Assembly: GCA_035527235.1 (NCBI GenBank)
Contig: DATLAV010000123.1
Span: 1 to 11,941, forward strand
Source of the DNA: BS750m-G28 sp035527235
GTDB taxonomy: Archaea > Thermoproteota > Bathyarchaeia > TCS64
Length of the DNA stretch: 11,941 nt
Direction of reading: 5' to 3'
The position numbers and the translations under genes are program-made. Below the pieces are notes generated by a model. It worked only from the letters and a program-made list of their open reading frames with translations. It ran no database searches and was not told the origin of the DNA. Each line of letters starts with the position of its first letter. Within the stretch, counting starts at the first letter, position 1. Shown one piece after another: positions 5,733 to 11,941 of this stretch.

Positions 5733-7472
5733 TCAGCCAGCGGATCGCAGGGCTGTCATGGACTCCTCTATGCTCTTTGTCGCCCACTCCATGCGTTGGA
5801 GCCTGTCCTGCTTTCTCCTCTGGAAGTCCCTCCTCGAGACGCGCCTCGCCCGGAGCCTCACGTCTAGGTTCCTGAGGTCGTCTCCGCACCGCTTCAGCTC
5901 CTCCTCCGACTTTCGGACCTCCCTGATCCTCTCGGTGAGCTCGGGTTCGGAGTCTAGCATCTCGGTTTCCAACCTCCTGATGGACCTGACGATCTCGTCC
6001 TGCCTCCGGGTGATCTCGGCGTTCCGGAGCTCGAAGTCCTCCTTCCTGAGGGTGGAATCCTCGAGTTCTTGCTCCATCTTCAGGTACTCGTGGAGGAGCG
6101 AGAGGCGTTCACCGTACAGATCGATGTACTCCTTCAGCTTGGGCTTCTTGACGACGACTGAAGCCTCTGCTTTCGCGATGGAAGGCCTACGCCTTTGGTA
6201 GAAGTATACGCCACCCAAAGCTGCTGCAACCACAAAGACTATCGCAGCAGGCCCGATGAGAGGCGCTAACGGGTTCAGTGAATACTCCGCGCGTACGTCC
6301 GGGCGCTCATCGGGGAGTACGGCGCCGAGTTCGACGGTGAAAACCGTCGTTCTCCCGATCTTCTCCGTTGATGAGTGCTCAGGGTTCAGAGAGGCAAGGC
6401 TGCCCCCCTCCGGGAGGGCGACCTTCACCTTGAGGTCGTGGATGTAATGTGGTGTCCTGTAGATCGGGTAGGTGAGGAACGATGAACCCCCGGCGCCCTC
6501 GACGTAGTTGCCCTTCGGCACCGTGTAGGAGACCGTGAACCCCCAACTGTATCCCGAGCTCATGAAGGACCTCGGGACGACGTAGACGTCCAGGATCTCG
6601 TCCCCCTCTGACGGCTCGTCGTATTCGACGTCGATGGACCCCACTCCGTCGACCGCTCTCAGGTTCGATGCCTCCCTCGGCAGTTCGAGGTGGAACCTCC
6701 TGATCGCGCCATCCCTGTTGACGATCCTGTAGCTGTCCTCCACCCTCAGGCTGCCCTGGCTCACCTTAATGTTCCTGATCATCTGCTCGCAGGTGAGGAG
6801 GTACTCGTCATCGGGGGCGGGGATGTACGCGAACGTCGCGTTCTCGTTGGCCATCGGCCCGAATCCCTCTGCCTCGTACCTGATGGTCTCCACATCGTCC
6901 TCGATGGCATGAGTGAAGTTGAATGATGAGAGGATATCCTCGTAGATCGCGTCAAGGGGCAGCTCGAGCATGAGTTCAAACGATGAGATGTTATACTCTA
7001 TCGCAGGAAAGACGGGCAGCATCATTGCGTAGATTCCGTTCACCTCGTAACCCTTCTCCACCAACAGATATGAGGCCTCGATCTTGAGGCTGGTCGCCCC
7101 CTGGAGCTGCACGCTTGGCTGCACCTCGATGGCGTAACCGTCGAAGCCACCCACCAACTCCTCGTCGTATTCGAGGATCTTCCCCAGATCGGGGAAGTAG
7201 AATGAGCGGCTCTCGCTGGAATAGAGATTCTTGAAGCCCGTCCAGAACTCTTCTACAGTCACCTCCTCCCCCTCGGGAGCCCTCAGAGTGAAAGTGTCAG
7301 AGATGTGGATCATCCCCCCATTCTCTATCTTGACGTACCGATAGACTTCCACCAAGGGTGAGGCGCCTTCCGGGGAGGACGTTAGCTGGGCACCCGCCTG
7401 CATACCGAGGGGCAGGGTCAGCATGGTGATCACGATGATTAGTGTAGCTAGACCGCGTCTCAAGGTTGACAC
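5733..7472 (-). CDS. ribophorin I-like membrane protein with cytosolic helical tail
   Basis: A 579-residue type I membrane protein. Residues 1-28 are a signal peptide (MSTLRRGLATLIIVITMLTL, likely cleaved near AGAQ). Residues about 35-395 are extracytoplasmic and beta-rich, in two domains (about 35-225 and 231-395), with N-glycosylation sequons at N161, N185 and N211. Residues about 404-425 are one membrane helix followed by QRRR, and residues 426-579 are a highly charged, coiled-coil-like cytosolic tail. This matches eukaryotic ribophorin I/OST1 (about 607 residues, same order, tail of about 150 residues). Local resemblance includes DLKVKVALPEG before the last strand and a SL-P-L segment before the helix. 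In eukaryotes that protein is an oligosaccharyltransferase subunit whose tail contacts the ribosome. The start is a GTG about 29 bases from a TATA-like box. An unrelated archaeal surface protein of the same topology is the alternative. Confidence 0.65.
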   Translation of the reverse strand: MSTLRRGLATLIIVITMLTLPLGMQAGAQLTSSPEGASPLVEVYRYVKIENGGMIHISDTFTLRAPEGEEVTVEEFWTGFKNLYSSESRSFYFPDLGKILEYDEELVGGFDGYAIEVQPSVQLQGATSLKIEASYLLVEKGYEVNGIYAMMLPVFPAIEYNISSFELMLELPLDAIYEDILSSFNFTHAIEDDVETIRYEAEGFGPMANENATFAYIPAPDDEYLLTCEQMIRNIKVSQGSLRVEDSYRIVNRDGAIRRFHLELPREASNLRAVDGVGSIDVEYDEPSEGDEILDVYVVPRSFMSSGYSWGFTVSYTVPKGNYVEGAGGSSFLTYPIYRTPHYIHDLKVKVALPEGGSLASLNPEHSSTEKIGRTTVFTVELGAVLPDERPDVRAEYSLNPLAPLIGPAAIVFVVAAALGGVYFYQRRRPSIAKAEASVVVKKPKLKEYIDLYGERLSLLHEYLKMEQELEDSTLRKEDFELRNAEITRRQDEIVRSIRRLETEMLDSEPELTERIREVRKSEEELKRCGDDLRNLDVRLRARRVSRRDFQRRKQDRLQRMEWATKSIEESMTALRSAG

Positions 7473-7500
7473 CGTACAGAGTAAAGACGTACATCCTACC

Positions 7501-7509
7501 TTTAAAAAC
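7501..7509 (-). promoter_or_regulatory. TATA-like box of the ribophorin-like gene
   Basis: The minus strand reads GTTTTTAAA about 29-37 bases before the GTG at 7472. The transcript would start within a few bases of the start codon, so it is probably leaderless; no clear ribosome binding site is seen. The 123-base region 7473-7595 also holds the start region of the divergent gcvPA gene. Confidence 0.45.
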
Positions 7510-7582
7510 GTAGGGAACCGCGCCTCCTCGTCCGGGAGCTAATGTTATTAGAGATGTTGTGTTTACATGAGTCGTATAGATT

Positions 7583-7588
7583 GGAGGT
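7583..7588 (+). promoter_or_regulatory. strong ribosome binding site deciding the gcvPA TTG start
   Basis: GGAGGT lies seven bases before the TTG at 7596. There is no in-frame ATG before the conserved N-terminus, so this site fixes the non-ATG start. Confidence 0.75.
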
Positions 7589-7595
7589 CCATTGA

Positions 7596-8978
7596 TTGAG
7601 TAAACCTCACCCGTACATGCCCAACAGCGTCCCGGAGATCAAGGAGAAGATGATGGAGGAGATCGGCGTCAAATCCATCGAGGAGCTATACTCCGACGTG
7701 CCGGAGCGCCTTAGGTTCAAAGATACACTCGACATCCCAGGACCCTACACCGAGGCCGAGGTCAGGAAGGAGGTCTCCTCCCTCCTAGAGAAGAACTCCA
7801 GCCTCAGGTGTGCGCCGTTCCTCGGCGGAGGGGTCTGGCCCCACTACGTCCCTGTGGTCGTCGACGAGATAGTGAGCAGATCCGAGTTCCTGACGAGCTA
7901 CACCCCGTATCAGCCCGAGATAACTCAGGGCATGCTCCAGGTAATATTCGAATACCAGAGCCTCCTCTGCGAGCTCACCGGCATGGACGTCGCCAACGCC
8001 TCGATGTACGACTGGGCTTCCGCCCTCGGAGAGGCCGCGAGGATGTCGAGCAGGTTCACCCGGAAGACCAACTTCATCGTACCGAGCCTCATCAGCCCAA
8101 GCAGATTCTTAGTGATGAAGTCGTACACGGATACCGCCGGAATCAATGTCCAGCAGGTGGACTACAACAAGGCCACTGGTCTCCTCGACATCGAGGACCT
8201 GAAGGAGAAGATGAACAACGACACCGCCGGCGTCTACATCGAGAATCCCTCATACCTCGGGTTCGTCGAGGAGCAGGTCGAGGAGATCGCCGAGGTAGCG
8301 CACGACGGGAAAGCCCTCTTCGTGGTGGGCGTTGACCCCATCTCTCTGGGTCTCATCAAGCCCCCTGGCGAGTACGGAGCCGACATGGTGATAGGTGAGG
8401 GTCAGCCCCTCGGGAACCATATGAACTTTGGGGGGCCCCTGCTTGGGATCTTCGCATGTAGCAACGAGACCAAGATAATCAGGCAGATGCCCGGTAGGCT
8501 CATAGGGCTGACGGAGGCCCAGGAGGGCGGCAGGCGAGGCTTCACGATGACACTGCAGACCCGTGAGCAGCACATCAGGCGTGAGAAGGCGACCTCAAAC
8601 ATCTGTTCCAACCAAGCCCTCTGTGCGGTAGCGAGCGCTGTCTACCTCTCCCTCCTCGGGCCGTCTGGAATGAAGGAGCTGAGCGAGCTCGTCGCTAGTC
8701 GGGCGAGGTACGCCATGAGGCGTATCGGCGACCTGCCTGGCGTCAGGGCGCCCCTGTTCAGCAGCTTCCACTTCAAGGAATTCACAGTCAGCTTCCAGGA
8801 CAATACAGTCGACGAGGTGAACCAGGGCCTCTTCGACAGAAGGCTGCAGGGGGGTAAGTCCCTAGCGAAGGAGTTCCCCGACCTGGGTGAGTCCGCACTG
8901 TACTGCGTCACAGAGGTGCACACCAAGAAGGACATCGACAGGCTGATCTCCTCCCTCAGGGAGGTGCTGGAGGGATGA
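7596..8978 (+). CDS. gcvPA: glycine dehydrogenase (decarboxylating) subunit 1
   Basis: The N-terminal half of the split P-protein of the glycine cleavage system (EC 1.4.4.2). With GcvPB it uses PLP to decarboxylate glycine and pass the aminomethyl group to the lipoyl H-protein. At 460 residues it has normal length. Conserved family blocks are IEELYSDVPERLR near the N-terminus, YTPYQPEITQGMLQVIFEYQ (about 102-121), LTGMDVANASMYD (127-139), RQMPGRLIG and LTLQTREQHIRREKATSNIC-like sequence around residues 290-340. The residue after MYD is Trp, where relatives usually have Gly. The start is TTG, set by a strong ribosome binding site. Its TGA overlaps the ATG of gcvPB (ATGA), so the two subunits are translationally coupled. 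No genes for the H, T or L proteins are in the window. Confidence 0.95.
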   Translation: MSKPHPYMPNSVPEIKEKMMEEIGVKSIEELYSDVPERLRFKDTLDIPGPYTEAEVRKEVSSLLEKNSSLRCAPFLGGGVWPHYVPVVVDEIVSRSEFLTSYTPYQPEITQGMLQVIFEYQSLLCELTGMDVANASMYDWASALGEAARMSSRFTRKTNFIVPSLISPSRFLVMKSYTDTAGINVQQVDYNKATGLLDIEDLKEKMNNDTAGVYIENPSYLGFVEEQVEEIAEVAHDGKALFVVGVDPISLGLIKPPGEYGADMVIGEGQPLGNHMNFGGPLLGIFACSNETKIIRQMPGRLIGLTEAQEGGRRGFTMTLQTREQHIRREKATSNICSNQALCAVASAVYLSLLGPSGMKELSELVASRARYAMRRIGDLPGVRAPLFSSFHFKEFTVSFQDNTVDEVNQGLFDRRLQGGKSLAKEFPDLGESALYCVTEVHTKKDIDRLISSLREVLEG

Positions 8979-10510
8979 TCATGAGGAAGTTTAGGCAGGC
9001 CGACTGGGAGGAGCCCCTCATCTTCGAGCTGGGAAGGGAGGAGAGGGTGGGCTTCGCGGTCCCAGAGATTGAGCCGGAGCTCAGCGACGCCATCGACGAT
9101 ATCTCCGAGCTCGTGCCCTCAGGCATGCTTAGGACCAAGCCCGCAGGGCTCCCCGAGGTCTCCGAGGTGGAGGTCCTCCGCCACTTCATCCACCTCTCCC
9201 AGATGAACTACGGCGTAAACTCCGGGATCATCTATCCCCTGGGCAGTTGCACCATGAAGTACAACCCGATCATAAACGAGGTGCTCGCCAGCCACCCGAA
9301 GATCACCGAGGTCCACCCGGACCAAGACGAGGCGAGTGTGCAGGGGCTCCTGGAGATGCTCTACAAGCTGAAGCTCAACTTCGTGGAGGTCACGGGCATG
9401 GACGACGCCACCCTCCAGCCCGCGGCGGGAGCCCACGGCGAGTACACCGGCATACTGCTCATCAGGGCCTACCACATCGACTACGACGAACAGAACACGA
9501 GAACGGAGATAATCATCCCAGACTCCGCTCACGGCACAAATCCGGCGAGCGCGATGATGGCAGGCTACAGGACCGTGGAGGTGCCCTCTAAACAGGACGG
9601 TGGCGTCGACCTCGACGCGCTCAAGAGCGTCGTCGGTCCCCAGACCGCTGGGTTGATGCTGACCAATCCCAACACCCTCGGTATCTTCGACACGAACATA
9701 CACGAGATCGCAGACATCGTCCACGAGGAGGGCGGGCTAATGTACTACGACGGGGCGAACCTCAACGCGGTGATGGGTATCTGCAGGCCCGGTGACATGG
9801 GCTTCGACGTCGTCCACTCGAATCTTCACAAGACCTTCTCCACGCCCCACGGCGGCGGAGGTCCCGGCGCCGGCCCCGTAGGGGTTAAGGAGCTCCTGGC
9901 AGAGTACCTGCCAATCCCGGACATCGTGGAGACCGAGGGCATCTACAGCCTCAGCTGGAACAAGCCCAAGTCGATCGGTAAGGTCCACGGCTACTTCGGG
10001 AACGTGGGGGTGATGCTGAAGGCGTACACCTACATGCTCTCTATGGGCGGTGCGGGGCTGAGGGAGGCATCAGAGCTGGCGGTGCTCAACTCCAACTATA
10101 TTGCCCACAAGCTGAAGACGGTGAGGGGGCTTTCCCTGCCCTTTGGCGAGGGGAGGCCGAGGATGCACGAGGCCGTCCTCAGCGCCTCCAAGATGGACGA
10201 GGAGACGGGCGTCAGGGCTCTGAATGTCTCAAAGAAGCTTCTTGACTACGGGCTACACGCGCCGACGACTTACTTCCCGCTCATCGTGCCGGAGGCGCTG
10301 ATGGTGGAGCCTACCGAGACGGAGCCCGTTGAGGCCCTCGACGAGTTCATCGAGGCGATGAAGGCAATCTCAGATCTGGCGTACTCCGACCCCGAGCAGG
10401 TGCTGAACGCCCCCACGAACACGGTGATCGGAAAGCTCGACGAAGCGAAGGCGGCGCACCCGAAGACCATCTGCCTGAGCTGGAAAACCTACTGCAACCT
10501 GTTCCTCTGA
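8975..10510 (+). CDS. gcvPB: glycine dehydrogenase (decarboxylating) subunit 2
   Basis: The C-terminal half of the split P-protein, carrying the PLP-binding lysine. The segment SNLHKTFSTPHGGGGPGAGP holds the Schiff-base lysine K286 and the glycine-rich loop. Other family blocks are YPLGSCTMKYNP near residues 87-98, ATLQPAAGAHGEYTGI, PDSAHGTNPASA, and MYYDGANLNAVMG around the cofactor site. At 511 residues it is within the usual range. There are two plausible starts: the ATG at 8975, overlapping the gcvPA stop and eight bases after GGAGGTG, and the ATG at 8981, six bases after GGAGGG. I keep the first because of the ATGA overlap. The last residues (CLSWKTYCNLFL) are not a pattern I recognise from relatives. 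A TATA-like box follows immediately, so the next gene is a separate unit. Confidence 0.95.
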   Translation: MIMRKFRQADWEEPLIFELGREERVGFAVPEIEPELSDAIDDISELVPSGMLRTKPAGLPEVSEVEVLRHFIHLSQMNYGVNSGIIYPLGSCTMKYNPIINEVLASHPKITEVHPDQDEASVQGLLEMLYKLKLNFVEVTGMDDATLQPAAGAHGEYTGILLIRAYHIDYDEQNTRTEIIIPDSAHGTNPASAMMAGYRTVEVPSKQDGGVDLDALKSVVGPQTAGLMLTNPNTLGIFDTNIHEIADIVHEEGGLMYYDGANLNAVMGICRPGDMGFDVVHSNLHKTFSTPHGGGGPGAGPVGVKELLAEYLPIPDIVETEGIYSLSWNKPKSIGKVHGYFGNVGVMLKAYTYMLSMGGAGLREASELAVLNSNYIAHKLKTVRGLSLPFGEGRPRMHEAVLSASKMDEETGVRALNVSKKLLDYGLHAPTTYFPLIVPEALMVEPTETEPVEALDEFIEAMKAISDLAYSDPEQVLNAPTNTVIGKLDEAKAAHPKTICLSWKTYCNLFL

Positions 10511-10523
10511 GTAGGGGGACATC

Positions 10524-10531
10524 CTTTTTAT
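10524..10531 (+). promoter_or_regulatory. TATA-like box of the DUF106-cmk-rpl14e operon, possibly also gcvPB terminator
   Basis: CTTTTTAT lies 31-38 bases before the ATG at 10562 and about 14 bases after the gcvPB stop. The spacing suits a TATA box, and the T5 run may also end gcvPB transcripts. It places transcription start downstream of the TTG at 10544, which argues against that start. Confidence 0.45.
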
Positions 10532-10561
10532 CTTAGAACGCGTTTGAGGGCTGGAGAAAAC

Positions 10562-11077
10562 ATGATCGAGTTGCTGATGAGCCTCGTGGCCCTCGAAATC
10601 GACTTCCTGAAGGAGGTGCCAGGGGCGACGATATTGATCCTGATCCTGTCTATCGCCCTCAACCTCGTCTCGGCGTACGCCGCCCGGAGGTCGATGAACG
10701 TCGAGGACTACAAGAGGGTGATGACTGAGTCAAAGTACGTCCAGGCGGAGCTCATGGACGCCATGAAGACGGACAACAAGCGGCGCATCACCCGGGCTCA
10801 GAAGCGTCAGCAGGAGGTCCAGCAGGAGACCCTCAAGATATCGTCGAGCAGGATGAAGACGCAAACGCTGATCCTTCTGCCCCTTCTCCTGATCTGGCCC
10901 GCGCTGAGCAACTTTCTCGGGAACATAGTTGTCGCTAGGATACCCTTCAACGCGCCCTTCTTCGGGACGAGGCTCCCTTGGGTCAACTGGTACGTGCTCT
11001 GCTCCCTGGCGAGCAACACGATCGTGCAGAGGGTCTTCGGCCTCACCTTCGAGATCGAGCCCAGGACTCCTACTTAG
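10562..11077 (+). CDS. DUF106 (Oxa1/EMC3/TMCO1 superfamily) membrane protein
   Basis: A 171-residue integral membrane protein of the archaeal DUF106 family, distant relatives of Oxa1/YidC insertases and eukaryotic EMC3 and TMCO1, which help insert membrane proteins and can bind ribosomes. Membrane helices lie at about 20-40 (ILILILSIALNLVSAYAA), 104-122 (LILLPLLLIWPALSNFLG) and 146-163. Between the first two is a cytosolic charged coiled-coil hairpin (about 45-98) containing MTESKYVQAELMDAMKTDNK, typical of the family. I chose the ATG at 10562, which has GGAG five bases upstream and suits the TATA box; the TTG at 10544 would add six residues. The next gene, cmk, starts 12 bases after its stop. 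In many archaea this family is encoded in the secY-adk-DUF106-rpl34e-cmk-rpl14e cluster, as partly here. Confidence 0.88.
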   Translation: MIELLMSLVALEIDFLKEVPGATILILILSIALNLVSAYAARRSMNVEDYKRVMTESKYVQAELMDAMKTDNKRRITRAQKRQQEVQQETLKISSSRMKTQTLILLPLLLIWPALSNFLGNIVVARIPFNAPFFGTRLPWVNWYVLCSLASNTIVQRVFGLTFEIEPRTPT

Positions 11078-11089
11078 GGGACGTTCACC

Positions 11090-11656
11090 ATGAATGGAGG
11101 AGGGGAGGAGGCCCCGAAGAGGGACCTAGTGATAGCGGTCAGCGGCCACCACGGCTCAGGGCGTTCAACCCATGCGATCAGGCTTGCAGAGGCTTTCGGT
11201 CTCAGGTATATCTCCTCGGGCACCATCTTCAGGGAGATGGCGAAGGAGCGGGGGATATCCCTGGAGGAGATGTCAAACCTGACAGAGCTAGACCCTGAGC
11301 TCGACAAGATGATCGACGAGAGGGCTCGGGAGGAGTCGAGGGCTGGTGGGGTCGTCGTGGACGCCACTCTCTCCGGCTGGATGGCGGTCGATCCCGACAT
11401 CCGTATCTTCCTGACGACTCCTCTAGAAGTGAGGATCAGCAGGATTGCGGAGCGCGATGGCATCGCCATCGAGGATGCCGAGAGGGAGACCGCCGTCAGG
11501 GCCGAGAGCGAGAGGCAGAGGTTCCTCGGGTACTACGGGATCGACATCACCGATCACAACATCTACGACTTGATCCTGAACACCAACCTGTATGAGCCCA
11601 ACGGCACTGCGCGAATCCTTAAAAGCGTGGTGGAGGAATACTGCGCGAGCAGGTGA
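11090..11656 (+). CDS. cmk: archaeal cytidylate (CMP) kinase
   Basis: A cytosolic P-loop kinase of about 188 residues that phosphorylates CMP (and dCMP) with ATP in pyrimidine nucleotide recycling. The P-loop is GHHGSGRST (residues 19-27), followed by the nucleotide-binding segment RYISSGTIFREMAKERGISL. The central VVVDATLSGWMAVDPDIRIF strand-helix region and the ERQRFLGYYGIDITDHNIYD segment are typical of archaeal Cmk. The Walker A lysine is replaced by arginine (R25), which deserves checking. A ten-residue Gly/Glu-rich extension precedes the first strand. The start is an ATG with AGGGG about ten bases upstream. It lies 12 bases after the DUF106 gene and 4 bases before rpl14e, so the three form one operon. 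Placement next to L14e supports the assignment. Confidence 0.9.
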   Translation: MNGGGEEAPKRDLVIAVSGHHGSGRSTHAIRLAEAFGLRYISSGTIFREMAKERGISLEEMSNLTELDPELDKMIDERAREESRAGGVVVDATLSGWMAVDPDIRIFLTTPLEVRISRIAERDGIAIEDAERETAVRAESERQRFLGYYGIDITDHNIYDLILNTNLYEPNGTARILKSVVEEYCASR

Positions 11657-11660
11657 TCGT

Positions 11661-11894
11661 ATGTCGGCCATGGATGTTGGACGGGTATGTATTAAGCTGA
11701 CGGGAAGGGAGGCCGGTAGCAGGTGCGTAATCGTCGACGTCATCGACAGGAACTACGTCGTGGTTACTGGGCCCAGGGAGCGGACAGGGGTCAAGCGCCG
11801 CCGGGTCAATATGAACCACCTGAGACCCCTCGACGAGGTGCTGGAGATATCAAGGAACGCATCCGACGAGGAGGTAATGGGCCTCCTTAAGTAG
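11661..11894 (+). CDS. rpl14e: 50S ribosomal protein L14e
   Basis: A 77-residue archaeal/eukaryotic-type large-subunit ribosomal protein with the KOW-like core of L14e: VGRVCIKLTGREAGSRC, then VIVDVIDRNYVVVTGP, then TGVKRRRVNMNHLRPL. The basic TGVKRRRVN segment is the RNA-contacting part. The C-terminal helix (EVLEISRNASDEEVMGLLK) is short, and the length is at the low end for the family. The frame is open upstream to 11592 inside cmk, but the ATG at 11661 begins right before the conserved core and has GGTGA four bases upstream; the ATG at 11670 is a less likely alternative. In many archaea the pseudouridine synthase gene truB/cbf5 comes next; here the window ends first, after a T-rich tract. 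Confidence 0.95.
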   Translation: MSAMDVGRVCIKLTGREAGSRCVIVDVIDRNYVVVTGPRERTGVKRRRVNMNHLRPLDEVLEISRNASDEEVMGLLK

Positions 11895-11903
11895 GATTCA
11901 ACC

Positions 11904-11917
11904 CTTTTTCGCTTTTC
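11904..11917 (+). terminator. T-rich terminator after rpl14e
   Basis: CTTTTTCGCTTTT follows the rpl14e stop by about ten bases. Two runs of T with no gene start close behind fit an archaeal intrinsic terminator, so the operon may end with rpl14e. Confidence 0.5.
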
Positions 11918-11941
11918 ATCCTTCTGTAAGTCTCTAGATCG

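Noticed and set aside
5719..6201. 160-codon plus-strand frame opposite the tail of the ribophorin-like gene
   Set aside because: It is Ser/Arg/Leu-rich, the mirror of a Glu/Arg-rich coiled coil, and has no ribosome binding site or domain.
7808..8335. 175-codon alternative frame within gcvPA
   Set aside because: It is Arg/Pro/Gly-rich, as expected of a shifted frame, and the underlying gcvPA protein is intact.
9119..9724. 201-codon antisense open frame within gcvPB
   Set aside because: It is opposite a well-conserved enzyme; long antisense frames are common in GC-rich genes with strong codon bias, and its translation has no recognisable domain or start signal.
11592..11660. Extended N-terminus of L14e from the ATG at 11592
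   Set aside because: It would overlap cmk by 65 bases and adds sequence unlike L14e; the ATG at 11661 has its own ribosome binding site and begins at the conserved core.

Overview
The window is archaeal chromosomal DNA with fairly high GC. The evidence is information-processing genes of archaeal type (L14e ribosomal protein, archaeal cytidylate kinase, DUF106 Oxa1-family protein, a SPOUT1-like RNA methyltransferase), a bifunctional archaeal phosphoglucose/phosphomannose isomerase, TATA-like boxes about 25-35 bases before many starts, and T-rich tracts at gene ends. TTG and GTG starts are common. A TACK-type archaeon such as a Bathyarchaeia-like lineage would fit, but I cannot prove the lineage from the sequence. 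I see no rRNA, tRNA, CRISPR array, transposon or phage gene, and no gene-free stretch longer than 300 bases.

Layout: (1) The 3' end of a DUF3604 (PHP-like) gene, then a PfkB-family sugar or nucleoside kinase, both on plus. (2) A minus-strand block from 1904 to 7472. From its downstream end it holds a small alanine-rich membrane protein, a membrane-tethered winged-helix regulator, a SPOUT-family RNA methyltransferase coupled to a conserved-looking gene that appears to be broken by a frameshift, the phosphoglucose/phosphomannose isomerase, a 2[4Fe-4S] ferredoxin, and a 579-residue membrane protein. That last protein has the full topology of eukaryotic ribophorin I: signal peptide, two beta-rich outer domains, one membrane helix and a roughly 150-residue cytosolic helical tail. 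(3) A divergent intergenic region, then a plus-strand block: gcvPA-gcvPB (the split glycine decarboxylase), followed by DUF106, cmk and rpl14e, which is part of a widely conserved archaeal ribosome/translocon gene cluster.

How the genes work together: GcvPA and GcvPB form one enzyme. DUF106, cmk and rpl14e are a translation and membrane-insertion neighbourhood. The ribophorin-like protein would act at the same membrane/ribosome interface, probably with an oligosaccharyltransferase encoded elsewhere. The kinase and the isomerase belong to sugar metabolism but are not in one operon. The items most worth following up are the ribophorin-I-like protein, the frameshifted gene before the SPOUT methyltransferase, and the membrane-bound regulator with palindromes in front of the small membrane protein.
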